From: Polymyxa betae | Taxonomy: Eukaryota; Endomyxa; Phytomyxea; Plasmodiophorida; Plasmodiophoridae | Length of the DNA stretch: 54,612 nt | Direction of reading: 5' to 3' | Assembly: GCA_003693705.1 (NCBI GenBank) | Contig: RBZT01000468.1 | Location: 1,713 to 56,324 of the forward strand | Shown: positions 1 through 12,367 of the stretch, in pieces | Layout of the letters: the number at the start of each line of letters is the position of its first letter | Position numbering within the stretch: the first letter of the stretch is position 1 | Position numbers and translations under genes: made by a program | The notes under the pieces: model-generated | Seen by the model: only the letters and a program-made list of their open reading frames with translations | Told to the model about the DNA's origin: nothing | The model's database searches: none

Positions 1-544
1 AATTGATGGTAGATGACTCATGAGGCAGCTCGGAAGCTGAACGGAAGTAGTGAATCATGACAATTATCTGAAACGGTTTTCAGGCATCGGCTCCACGCTG
101 CGGGAAGCAGAACCATTTGTTAGAACTATTATTCGAAAGTCAATGCATGATGAGATTCAAATGTATCTGCAAGGAACTTTGTCTCAGCCGCTCAGAAAGG
201 CCTATAAACGCGGTTGATATGACACTTTTGCGAATCAGTACTTCTGTTAAATAAGCCGCTTTATTATAGGGAAAGACGATGTTCGGGCGTGTATGCTACT
301 GTTGAGATGGATAGCTGCTGATTGGTCCAGAGATACTGCAACTGTACAGGATTATAAATCGCATTTGAAAGATAAGGGCGGATCAGTGGCAGGATTTAAA
401 ACATTTGCGTAATCGCCCTTACAACATTTCCATTTTCAATGATTCCCCGTACATGCAGAGCTGTAGTAAACGCGATTTGTTCCATGATCGCATCATTCGC
501 CTCTTGAGATCTTGATCGACCTTCAGTATGGTCAGGGTTAAGCC
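1..544. other. Intergenic stretch, no gene seen
   Basis: Both strands are broken by frequent stops and no exon with family resemblance is visible. It may hold the 3' side of the small minus-strand gene that follows, or an uninterpreted edge of a gene outside the window. Confidence 0.5.
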
Positions 545-1226
545 CTAGTTGAAATGTATTATCGACCCGTATGTAGCCGGGTAGGCTCGACCATGATCAA
601 GAGTCAATATTTTCGTCTTCTTGCGGAAGCGGGCAAAGCGCCCAGATCGCGGACGCTCTAGCTTGATCTGACCATTAAATTGTGCTGTCGCCAACGTCAC
701 AATGAAGGCGTCTTCCGAAACCGGATTGATAGTAAGACAAGCCCCGACAGCACCAAATGATGCAGAAGCGGGCGAAAACGCTAAAACCGGTACAGTTGTC
801 GCTGTGTTGAAGGAATGCCCATTGACCAGGCGTAATTTTCGTATTTGTCGACCGCCAGCTATACCATCAACGTTGATATCGACGCGGGTGACCTGAAATA
901 ATCGGATGGTAGGCTCTTCCACAGCGTCCCGAACCATAAGGAAAGAGAAATCACCAGCAGGCTGGGAGCTCATGTTTAGAAATGAAAAATGTAACTGATT
1001 GCAAACAAGTCACCTTCCTATCTTCGAACTGTTCACGAGTGACTTTGGCTGAGTTGGAATCCGTTGCGACCTTTCGCCTAACCGTCTCAGCATTGTAATC
1101 CGTTCGCGCTGTGGCAGTGAACCGCGTATTCGCTTCTGTAACGTCGGTCGGAAGAGCTGACAAGCAATTGCTGCATTGTTTATAAGCAGGGAAGAAGTTG
1201 ACTTGCACATCCATGGGGAAATTCAT
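545..1226 (-). CDS. Hypothetical protein, two exons
   Basis: I do not recognise this protein. Exon 1 begins at the ATG at 1226 (MNFPMDVQVNFFPAY) and ends in EQFEDRK. A 52-nt phase-0 intron (1013-962, GTGACT...TCCCAG) joins it to PAGDFSFLMVRD in a second exon that runs open to a TAA at 545. The product is about 209 residues. It is soluble, with a cysteine pair (CSNC) near residue 18, an Arg/Lys-rich C-terminal part (RSGRFARFRKKTK) and no membrane segment or signal peptide. The matching phase and typical intron length support a real gene. The beta-rich alternating hydrophobic pattern of exon 2 suggests a small beta domain, which is inference. No convincing neighbour lies within 1 kb. Confidence 0.5.
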
Positions 1227-2670
1227 CGTCTCTTAAAAATGTATGAATAGTGTGTTGCAGTCTCCGACAGCTTTCTTGCATCAACGGACAATTTCAATAA
1301 TCAGATACTCTTCCAGCAACTCTTCTGTTACAAACGTATTCGATTTTGATTTCAATATACCACAATGTGAAAACTACCAACCATCATCGCCTTCCGCCCA
1401 TCAGGATTCAGCATGCAGCTCCGCCTGACCATCTTCTTTAGGCGTTTAGCTGCAAAAGGATTTCTACCAGTTTTTTCAGCTTTGGACAAAATACTTCAAT
1501 GATTTTTTTGTTAAAATGCTGCAAACTCATGAAGCTTTGCACTTTTCTCTTTAGAAAGTTCTAAACAGAAATGAACAGTTTCAAAAGCGACAGATTTTAA
1601 CTTTTGATGAATGTCTTTTCCATATATTATTATCTGCTTCGTTTTTCATCATCGGCAATGCCTTAGAGCAGCTTCTAAAGCAATATGTCATGATTTTTAA
1701 GCGAACCGATTTCCTTAACAATAGCTTGCATCTCTGAAGACATGCTCTTCCTCAAGACAGATTTATAGATAACAATATGACCAGGACCTCGTTAAAGAGC
1801 GTTTGAAAGGCAGATAGATCAGCGAACTTGTCTGAAGGCCCTAGAACTCGTTTGATAAAGAGATTCGCCATATCGATTAAATATAATACCGATTAGCTCA
1901 GCGTCTAAAGAGACCGAAGTTTTATCCGTTTTCGACCCAGAAAATGTTGAAGTTCCCTGACTTTACTCATTAGAAGAAACTCAAAGAGTCGGCGAGCCGG
2001 ATGACGAGGACAGATGAGGGATATCATATTCTCAATCTGGGTTCATCCAACATGTCTCCCCACGACCGAATTCAACACGATTCAGGAAAATGATTTGTTA
2101 TTGACATGACCTCATTAGAGAGTTGGTCATTTCTATCTCCTAACGTAGCTTAACCGACTATACATGAAACTTGTTCGTGATTGTAGAACCGCAAGATCAG
2201 CTTCCAGATTGGCCGCATTCAGGTATGTCAGACAGCGTACTTCTGAACGCCTTGTAGGCGCTCACATTCAGAAAGCGAATTCGGTAGTCGGATTTGCTCC
2301 CAGTCGTTGATGGACGATGGATTTGGCGTCCTTGATCGGCCTGTTGGCGATTGTTGGAACTGTTTCGGTTTATTGCTTCAGAGGGATGATCGAGGTCCAT
2401 ACTGAGCATGGGAGAGCTGGTTAGTTGCATCATCGATCGTGATGCGTTCATGTCGAAAGCGTCTGAGGATAGATCGGGGATCTATACGAGTCCGGCACAC
2501 GACGTGGGTCGAAATTGGGTCTAATTTTGTTCGCGAGGTCCAGCCCCAAATCGGTATCGGCGGGAAATGGGATGCTATGGCGAACTGGGTTGATAAGGAA
2601 AGATCATTCGTATACTGTAGCTAGGCCTCAGTCAGCCTCAAACCCTAGAACCCTGATAAAACCCGCATTC
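1227..2670. other. Intergenic, low coding potential
   Basis: About 1.4 kb with only short open stretches on either strand and no recognisable domain. An 84-codon minus-strand frame at 2197-2451 has low-complexity Ser/Asn/Gln content and no splice partner, so it is not called. Confidence 0.4.
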
Positions 2671-3024
2671 ATGTCCAACAATAAATTTCAAATCTTCGAA
2701 AGGTCGTCGCTTCGGTGTCAGCGACTTTCTCTAAAAAAACGATGACAATGACATTGTCGCTGTAGAGGAAGTGTCGTTGCGAAAGAAGCCCGACCTTGTC
2801 TTCATGGTCGATGACGAGTCCAAAGTCGAGGATATTTCCGATCAACTTTGACCAAGATTCAAAACATCGGCGATAGCGAACAATTCATTACTAAGACCCT
2901 CAGGTGCTCTCAGGTTTTGTATAAATCAGCCGAAGAAACTTTGGGACTCGGAATGTCCAGCGAATGCTATCGACAAACTAAGGCTCAAAGATTCCATGTA
3001 CCTGAAGGCAATATATTACAATAA
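2671..3024 (+). pseudogene. Decayed coding remnant with two frame breaks
   Basis: Three consecutive open segments on the plus strand read as one plausible soluble, charged protein only if the frame is shifted twice. The segment starting MSNNKFQIFERSSLRCQ runs into a run of seven A (2733-2739), after which the frame of NDNDIVAVEEVSLRKKPDLV is open. That frame stops in TGA next to a TTT run (2847-2849), after which LTKIQNIGDSEQFITKTL continues to a TAA at 3022-3024. The two breaks sit at homopolymers, so this is either a young pseudogene or a pair of assembly indels. No family was recognised. An alternative is chance open frames. Confidence 0.3.
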
Positions 3025-3207
3025 TTTGCAGATGATTGACAGCTGCAAGGCTTTATAAATTAAGTTCATAGTATGAGGAATCAACTGAAATGTCAGATTC
3101 GGCAATGGTTTGATCGAACATGGTCGACTCGCGAACCGACATTGTTGTATTGGTATCGCCGTACGATCCCGAATCCTAAAACAAAAAAGTCAAGGTCTCA
3201 TAAGATT

Positions 3208-6200
3208 CTAAATCCGATCAATACGCACCAATGCTGAAAGATCGGTATCAAGCCTGGAGAAGCTACCCGGATCTAGTGTCGATAGAATAACCCGATCAGG
3301 TGGTTGTTGGGCCAACGAGCCATTCGATCGAACAAAATTGTCCAGATCTGTTTCCACACAGATTCGATCGATCGAGATGCTAAATCCGGACAGAAAGTCG
3401 GCCAGCTGCTGACTATAAAACCTGATGAATGCAGCTAAAGGCTTGATAACATAAGACATCAAGATAACAGTTTTACGTCTGGTGTTCGCAGTGAGTGGTA
3501 AACGCCCATTTGACGGCATTGAATCTCGTCGTATTGATATTTTGAAGTGATTGTATGTGGGACTTCGTCATTGATGTGTACGACGAAAGGGCATCTTTCA
3601 AAGAGACGGTGGCATGATCGAGGGCGCGCTGCGTCCTCTCTGCAACTTCCACCGCCGAGTCCATTCGTTGCCGCGGGCTTCTAGCTGGAAGCCTGCCTTG
3701 AATCATCGTCGCTATGAACGATTGCCTCCTCTCTGATTAATGAATCAATGTTATAATATGTCATCTGAGGAATATATTTCCAACCATGACCGGCTTTCTC
3801 TCGTTCTTGATCTTTCTCGTTCCTCTGCGATATCTTCTCCATGGTCTCCACCGCTTTTCGGTAAGCCGACGAGATATTGTTGAAGTTCGCTTCCACACTT
3901 GCAATTCGTTTGTAGGCCGCTTGATGCTGCAATGATTATTAACAGAATTAACCGCGACTGGCAGAGGAGACCTACCTGCTGCACAATATCGGTGATATTT
4001 GTCTTGATAATTGATTTCTAGAAAAAACAATATGAAAACCAGGTCTGCAATAATATGTATCGGACTCACTTGTCTCTTTAATGATTTTGAGATCTCCTTC
4101 ATTCTGGAGCTGCGTTCATCGATGCAGTTTCCCATACATTCAGTCTGTACTGTATCAGTTCGGAAATCCGAGTATGATGACAAGGCGCATAACCGTTTTT
4201 TGCAATTGAATGAATGAGCCGACAAGCGATGAGTATTTTAGCGATTGCCCAAGAGAAGAGAAATCCCATGGGTACTTCCGCAAAACCCGAACGAAGCCAT
4301 CGTCGATAACACTCGCTTCCTGTGCTGAAATTGAGGCAAGGCTATTTGTTTCATTTAATGCAAATATTACTTGAAACAGAGTAATCAAGAATCGCAGCGA
4401 ACCGATTCCTTTCAAACTCTTCGAATGGAAGCTATCAAATTCGGCGCTATCCAGTTGCTGTTTAATGGTCGATTCTTCTCCATGCGAAGGTCTTTCCTGA
4501 CCAATATGTTTATTCTCCACCTAAAACCATGTTTAATTATCAGCAGCAAGAATATCTTCATCTCACCGAAATAATGAACTCTCGCAAATCATTCTCTGTA
4601 TCGATGGTTTGCACCATCCGCTCCATCCGTTGAAGGCAATGTCGCGAGGCCTCATTTTGTGCCTGAAGATGGGTGTAAATGCCCTGTAAAATCTTCTTCG
4701 TGCTGGTGTAATGACGAAGCATGCAATCCTATAGAAGTGGTTAATGTGACCAACATCGAATGAAAGATTCAGAAACCTGAGCGAAGCGCAGAAATACGCC
4801 CGTTGCGACTTCATCCTTCAGAAGCAGATGTTCTCGGTGACGTTTTACCCTCAAAACCTCATTATCTGCGAAAAGCGATGCCTTCTGGCATGAAAGGAAG
4901 TGATCGACCTTCACCACAAACATTTAGTTGACATTCCACAGCATATTGTAAATCATACAATGGATTGAAACTCGTTTTGGTCGGGACAAGTATTGAAGTC
5001 CAGATTACGATTCAGATTCTCTTTTGAAGACAGAAAAGCACTTGATTTGAGTCGCTTCTGTTCAAGCGCGTGGTTTGCCTCATTGTTAACATTGACGATC
5101 TGTTTCTCCATTTGCGATCGATGTCTGTTGAACATCACTCGAAGTTGTTTACCCTCCGATCTGTCACGAACGTTAAGCATTACAAACTTCTGAGAACCTG
5201 GCAGACAACACCTGATGACATCGAGAACGGCAACTGCTTTCTTTACAAATCTCGCGGTATTTCGATTGGCATCGGATTCCGCAATGAAGGCGTCCAACAG
5301 AGATAGCCACGATTGTTGTATAGGTTCGTTGTTGAAATATTTACTTGATGACGACTGATGCGAAGAAATCGTTTTCCGCAGCTGCTTTGATGATGATTCA
5401 AAAGCCTGTACTATTCCCTAACATTTCGTCAGAACGCTTTTCAACGTAACGGAGCCAGCAGAACCTCGAGGACAGTAAAAATCTGTGTCAGAACACTTTT
5501 CGAAGAGTGCAAGAAGTCATAAGTTCGACGAAAGCCTTCGGTTCCCCACCTGTTGATACAATGTCAAATCCAACGCCCAGATGCTGTCAATAACGCTGTA
5601 CATGTCAATAACGAACGATCTTGGTCGATCATTAGACAGATAATAGTTGCGGATAATGGCAGCCGCGTCTTCCGATGACAAATTGCCATCTTCATCGATA
5701 ACAGCTGAAGGTTTGCTGCTGGCTCGAGACGACTCTCCAGTATTCATCGGATCATTGAACAGATCCAGGTCATCATCAAGCTGGAGCTGTTGAGCTGCTA
5801 AGATCTGCAATTGCGAAACATTACAAAGCGTGTCGGAGAAGATGGAGTTCTTGAAATCGAGAAGTGCAATTAGCGAGGCATGAAGAGTCGTCATTCTATA
5901 AACCAGGCATGTAATTAGATGAATCAGGTGCTGTATGGATCAAACCTCTTCTTATTCAACTCTCTACAATCCGATATAACAATGGGAAGGCGGGTTTTCC
6001 ATATTTCGGCATAAACACGAAGCTGCTCTTCAGCCGCGAGGCGCTGTATTTCAGCAGATAAAAATTCGTTTTCGAACTCGTTGGATATATTCGGTGGATC
6101 TGCAGCTACAAACTTCGGTCAAGAACACAATCGAATGAGCATACTGACCGACCTGGTGCATTTGATAGTTTCACAGAGCGGCTAGAAACATGCCCTTTGT

Positions 6201-8002
6201 TGGTTGCCAGTTTCTGACATGCCAGAGTTCTTTTATGCGTCAGATGCTGGAACTGCTGGACGCTAGAAACATGGGCAGTGTCTGCTTGATGAATTAATGC
6301 ATCAAGACAGTCAGCTTCGGAAAAGAAGGCTGAGATCAAGTTCCGGATTTCCTGAATGTCCACACTGCAAAATGCTATTCAGACCAGAAATTCTCCAGGC
6401 AAAATGCTTCAGATGTACCACAGCGGCACCAGGCAGACGGACCGAAACTTGGCTAGAAGCTCGGACCAATGCTCATTTTCTGCAGAGGCGTATTTCTGAA
6501 TCTCCGACCAGAATGCATTGACGGAAAACAAGCAGGCAGAGTCTGATGTTATAGAGCCTTTTCTTCCGTTGGCGGACGATTTTTCTAACGAACTAAATTG
6601 ATTATAAGCGAGCTCGACGATTTTTTGAAACGACGATGCAAATTCAACAATCTGTATCAAAGCGATCGTCAGCAAGCGTAACAGCCTGTATAATCCAGAA
6701 ATTCTAACCTGATTAGACAAATGATCAAGCGAAACCGATTTTTCGCGAATCGAATGCAGCTGCGAGGCAAACTGTAATCGTTCGTCTGAAAATTCGCGAT
6801 TGATTTCGACCATTGTTAGGCGCTGAAGAGCCTGGAATTGCTCGCGTAGAGTCAACGTTCGTTTCAGTGGGATCTGTTCCATTGAAATTGCTCCTTCTTC
6901 TGAGTCGCGCGATATGGGTGCAGGTTTAACCAGGCTAGGTGACGCCAGAGGATGAAATGAAGGCAAGATCGAAGCTCGAATGTTTTCTGGTGAAAGTTGA
7001 AGGTGCGGTCTTTGGATGAAGCAACAATTGCCAAACCTTCCGTTGGCAGTTGAACTTGTAGAGATGGTTGGCTCGATGGTGGGTCGGGATGGCCAACAAG
7101 TTCTATATGGAAAGTTGTAAGAACGTGTGTAGACCATGGCAGTTCATACCATTGATCTCCGTTTCGCTCACAGAATCCAATGCCTCCTCAGTTTCACCAG
7201 CACGCATTGTGTCGATTTCATCATTGAGTTGATCGTTGATATCATCCTGATCAACATTTCTGAAAATCATCGTAGTCTCCAGACAATCAGGCTCAGAATC
7301 CGCCCTCCTGTCGGCGATAAAGAGCGTGGGAGAATCTGGAAACGGGCGATCATCGGTTTTTATCTGAATTGGAGCTGGCGATTCGGGAAGAATGTAAGGT
7401 GTCCCTTCATCAGAGCTTTGTGATGCCGTTGGCGTAATTTTACCTTCGTCGTTGTGGTCAATCTCGAAGATAGCTTGCGATAGGAGCACTGGTAAGGAAG
7501 CATCTTCGCCAAGTCTGTCTACTTCACTAGAAGCAATTTTGTTCCGAATTCGTATCAAATCCGATTCAAGCTCGGTTTGAACTTCATTGCGGTTAGACTT
7601 GACAACAGGACTTCCAACTGTTGAATTTCTCAACCCTTCAACAGGGATATTCGATGATGGACTTTTGTTATCAAATAAAACTGAGCTCGAAGGATTCTGA
7701 TTTTCAGTTGGTTTACCGAAAGTCGCATCATTTTTCGCGAATTCCTTTTGTCTGAATTGATCATCGGTGGTGAGGCTGCCATCCTTCGAATTTTCGGATG
7801 CTTTCCTTAAATGAAGTTTGTCGATAGCAGGACTTTCAATGCATATATTCTCTTTTTGCCTTTCTATTTCTAACTCAACTCCGACATCTCCCTCAATACC
7901 AAAATCGAATGTAGGCATTATGCCAAAGATCAGTGACCGTAAATAAGTCAAGTCGGCTGAATGCCGAGGATGCGGTGGTGCTGGCAACTCAAAGAACATC
8001 AT
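3208..8002 (-). CDS. Long multi-exon coiled-coil protein with F-BAR-like regions
   Basis: A chain of minus-strand exons reads from MMFFELPAPPHPRH (8002) to a TGA near 3208. Residues 1-280 are acidic and apparently disordered. A helical block follows (TLTLREQFQALQRLTMVEIN, then FWSEIQKYASAENEHWSEL), then EIQRLAAEEQLRVYAEIW at about 5950-6108, MTTLHASLIALLDFKN at 5894, and further coiled coil. Near the C-terminus, YRKAVETMEKISQ and IQSLQNINTTRFNAVKWAF have the spacing and character of the F-BAR (FCH) membrane-bending fold. Several joins are clean, such as the phase-1 step into RRQSFIATMIQG. The join at 7149-7103, where a good 47-nt intron lies, is off by one base, so there may be a frame error or two genes here. 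A role at the membrane-cytoskeleton interface is inferred from the fold only. Confidence 0.45.
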
Positions 8003-8454
8003 TTTTTAAAAATACGGTAGCGAGTAGAGATGTCAGCAAGGGATTTCAACACAGCGGTCCAGAAATTGAACTCTAGCACCGGCAGCGAGTGCTTTGTTCG
8101 AAATGGTAGGAATGAGACCAATGGGAGTCTCTTTAACGAGAAGTATAAGAGGGCTGGCAGAGGGGGATGCGGGACCCCCTTTGGAGATATTGTCACCTAA
8201 TCATCGGACAGCAACCATACAAAGTCACCGTTCGCTGCTCACCAGCTCGTGCCGATTCATGGGCTGCGCACCTAAACGAATGGCGAACCATAGACGAAAT
8301 CAGATTGTATTTAACTGGCAAAGATCTAGATCAATCCTGGACCAAGAAACATCTCGCTTAGATGCCATTATGTTCCTTTCTACGCTCAAAACTTTCAGAG
8401 CATCAACATTAAGGTATCTCGAGCGCACGCTTAGTGGAATTCTGAAATGTAACA

Positions 8455-11400
8455 CTAGACATTGAAAGGTAATTGATCTTCAGCAAGTCGAGGCGATTGA
8501 CAACGTATCAAGGCCCGTTCAATAGCGCAAGCGGGAGTCAGTGGTTCCTGAAATTCCAGTACGGTTGAGCATCCAGCTCCTGATAACGTGTCAATATTGG
8601 TCATAACACTCAGCAATGCTTCTAACCGTCACGGACAATATTTGGGACATCGAGCTTGGTCAAGAACATGCGTCGACATCGATACGTTTTGCGATAACGA
8701 AGCAGCTCAGACGCTGGTTCCTCATCAATTGTATTAACCATTGGCTTAAAATATTCAGTGACAACAAAAGATATTTTTGTGAAACTCACCTTCCGGTCAA
8801 CAAGCGCAAAATCGTCATAAGGGGAAACGGAGGTCGATCCGGTTGCTTTAATCAGTTCAAATCCGTTGCCGTTGGATTGCAATAAGAAAACCCGGGGTAC
8901 AATCGAATTCTGTAGAGCCAAAGCCACCCATTAGATCGCGTTTCAGTAAGGTGACAGAAATAAACCTTTGTTCCGGAAGGCTCAACAGGGTTAGCTTTTG
9001 ATCTGGGAGAACTACTGGCAACGGGCCGTTGAACACCAACGCCATCTGACCCCAACTCAAAATAGCTGCCGTCAGAATCTTGAAGTGAAAGCGCCCCGTT
9101 TGAGAAAATATAGCATCCAGTAATGTGATTCTGAATTCACCTTAAGTGAATGCAGCCAAAGAGATTGAGTGCCTCACCACGTTAGGCCAGTCTTTTTGAA
9201 GCTGGACAGAATTATCCGATGAGAGAATGAGACGGGATGGTGAGCCAATTAACTGAATTTGACCAGAGCTTATCATAAAAGTTGACATCCTTGTATCAAT
9301 CGATATCGCAGGTTGATGTTCAGCAGAGATGTTTATTTGCGCTTATGTCGATATCAGCCCTAATCATATATTCAGATATTAAAGCTTACCAGGACTGCTA
9401 GGACAGCCTTCGAGAACAATTTCAGCGACACCCGGTACTGCGACAGTTGTTCGCTCTGGAGAGACAGTGATCCTTGTCCAATCGCGGAAAACGTGAGCAT
9501 ATCGTTCTCCTTTAGCGTAGGCAATAGACATCACGCCATCAGCTCTAGTGGTCACCACATCGCCAGTATACGGATCAGTTTGTCTTACTACCTACCCGTA
9601 TTGAAACAAAAACATAAGCAACGGCATGAGAAAAATTACTTCGAGTGGAACGCAGTCACCCCTTTCACAACGGACGCAGCCGTCGGAGGTTGTCACGGTC
9701 CATGAAGTCGCAGATCTCAATGTCACCACTGTACTGTCCGGGAACATAGCTTCAGACTGCTCTCCAAATCGACTCGTAACGATTCCGCAAGGATCAATAC
9801 GCCAGAGCTTTCCGTCATGTCTTTGGCATAAAATGACCCCATCAAATCCGACACTGCAGTAGTTTCCGTCAAAAGCTCTGCAGTATATACGATCTTTTGC
9901 TATTTCGACTTGACTGTCATCTTTCACAAACTTGGCTTTAAACGTATTTTGACAAGCCGTAATGAATATCTGTTCCGCTAAAGATACCCAATGCACTACG
10001 TTGCAATTAAGTTTAAGCGATCCCATGACCCCTATGCTCATACAAATTATATTCAAGCGGAGCGATAAAAATTCAGAAATAACCTCGATCAGCAGGGAAG
10101 AACACAGTGGAATTCCTAATTAAGCGTAAGGCATCGTTTCGTCCCTGAATGAGGGCAGGCTGACGCTGATTTCGAATATTCTCAGGCATTCGTTGCCAGC
10201 TATCCAAGCCGACGTCGCCACACATAGTCACGTTCCCCGATTTCAAATAGGAGCGATGATTCGGCGAATTGGCGTGCAAAATTAAGCATATATAATCGCT
10301 ATCTGTATCCAAGTAAGCTTTGTCAGAGCACGAGCTAAAGCCTTGATTGGCGAGAAAATTACTAACCAGTTTGTATTTTGATGTCAAATGGAACTGGAGA
10401 TGATCCGTCGAGGTATGACGCGATTACTTCACTCAGATAATCAAAGTTCACGTTTTCTCTCCATATTGCCTGCTTAAACGGATTGCTGCATTCCCCGATC
10501 GATTTCGAGATCTCATCAATACAAGAGCACCTGCGCATAATCAGCCACAACCACAGACAAAGTCATCAGGGATACCACTGTGAATACTCATCAATACCAG
10601 AGGGCAGCGAGAATAATAACTTGCTGCGTTCAGTTACTGGATTCACCTCAACCTACTCAGCGTTACAGATCAAGCGCATGAAATGCGTATTGTCAAATTA
10701 CACGAGAATCAGGCGCATTGACACATGGGACCGGAAAAACTTGATGTCTAAGTCTAATTCCTTCCTCAAAAAACCATTGATTGACTTCTTGACCCTTCTC
10801 ATCGACAGTGCAGTGCAGAGCTTGCTGACGTGAAAGGCGGTCAGTATGCGTGATAACCTCTTCAGATGCAGATTCCTCGATCGACAAGCCTTTGTCAGTT
10901 TCCAGTCGTTCCCAGATAGAAGCTAGCTTCTTGTCCAAAGTCGGCGGAGGCAGCTCAGCAGGTTCGGTTTTCTGAATCCAGCTTTGAACCTAAGACCCGT
11001 CATGGACATCATCTATACCTATGATATGAACATCTAAGAGGGTTCCGCCTACCTGATAGAACATGGCACAGAGAACATGCTCGACTGAATGAAACGTAGC
11101 TGGCAGTGAGTCCATGAGCTTCGCATACGTATGGGCGCAGCCTGGCTCCATGTCAGGTGTCCAGCTAGGAAGACTGACAATGGGGACATCTGAGCGCCAC
11201 TGTCTCCATTGGCGAAGAGAGCCCAGGGTCTGCTGAACGAGTCCTATCATTTCGAGATCAAAGGGCTTGTTGATATCGATCTGCCCAAATCCCAGCTCGG
11301 GGATGTTGGCCGAGGCCATGTCGGTTATCGATTTAGCAACAGAGCTGCTCGATGACTCGTCGTAGACGCTCACCACTGCGCTCAGGCGGATTCCTTTTTT

Positions 11401-11816
11401 GCTTAGATCGGCGATATCATTAGGGGATTCGATGATTCCACGTAGCACGACAATCAAAACAATCGGGCTGGGATCAGGATTCTCTGGGTTATTCAGTAGC
11501 TTGTTTAGCGCAGCACGACGGCCAGCGGTTTCCTTATTCGCTCGGTCAGTAAGCGCTCTAGCGAAGCCATCCGGAATTGGATCGTTCGGATTAAATCGGA
11601 AATTTACGCCTTTGAAAACGACTGGATGAATCGTCAGAATCTGAGGATTGGCATCCAGCTGTGAATCGAGTTTTGAAAACTTCTCCACTGCGTTTGGTTC
11701 CGGGATTACTGCGACAAAAACCGTTTCAACATTCTAATTCACATTTCAAAAACACATCAAACTTCCATGCAGATACTAACGCGCTCTTGGACAACGCTCT
11801 CCGCTGACGTACCCAT
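8455..11816 (-). CDS. SPAG17: SPAG17/PF6-like ciliary central-pair protein
   Basis: PF6/SPAG17 is a projection protein of the axoneme central pair, needed for flagellar beating. The start at 11816 (MGTSAESVVQER) is followed by a phase-0 intron and NVETVFVAVIPEPNAVEKF. The next block, SPIVLIVVLRGIIESPNDI, and FHSVEHVLCAMFYQ fit the N-terminal SPAG17 region. After a GTAGGC intron come QSWIQKTEPAELPPPTLD and the characteristic C-terminal repeats of 'DG' strands: FDGVILCQRHDGKLWRIDP, VVTTRADGVMSIAYAKGERY, NSIVPRVFLLQSNGNGFEL, and finally FLTKLDVPNIVRDGAGCST before a TAG at 8455-8457. Family members usually exceed 2,000 residues. This one spans only 3.4 kb, so it is much shorter, and the C-terminal Ig-like part may be absent or outside the exons I resolved. 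One internal join (10690-10550) is unresolved. Confidence 0.68.
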
Positions 11817-12367
11817 GAGCTAAATTGGAGGAAAACCTAAGGCATACAATCTGTGTCATCTGATGACCCGATGCAGTCACAGAATGCAAATCATGGACGA
11901 TTTTTTCCTGGTTCGAAATCACTCAATCAAATGCTCGCTGAGTAAAATAAACTGGTCTCGAGTCTGGATTACAGTCTACATCTTTTTAGGTTCACCAGTC
12001 TGCACATTGCGGCAATCTCATTTCGCAATATCGGAGAGGTAACCTTAACTTCCTGATTAAGTGGCAAATAGATTTGAAAGTTTCCGTTCGAAAAGCGAAC
12101 TCAATTTGTCGAGTTAGGGCTCTAGACCATCAAAGCTCTAGAGAAGACTGCTATTATTTATCAGAGCGCGAATCATCTATACATGCCGCACGATCATGAC
12201 TGCATGTGAAGATCGATTTTGCAATCAAAATCACAACATTCGAAAATGTCGAAGATGGCCGAACCGGATATTTTGATTTCCATCCTCGCAGTTTCCATCG
12301 TGTCTGGCTGCATCATTATAGGCTGCTTGCTGTCGAATTCTCTCAACAGCTCTGGATTCAAGCTCCA
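11817..12367. promoter_or_regulatory. Divergent intergenic region between SPAG17-like and eIF2B gamma
   Basis: The 550 bp between two start codons pointing away from each other must hold both promoters. No TATA box or named element could be assigned with confidence. Its right half (from 12219) carries a short plus-strand frame with a strongly hydrophobic stretch, ILISILAVSIVSGCIIIGCL, which overlaps the eIF2B gamma start in another frame. Confidence 0.4.

Noticed and set aside
8616-8885. Plus-strand 89-codon frame within the SPAG17 region
   Set aside because: It is antisense to exons with clear SPAG17 motifs.
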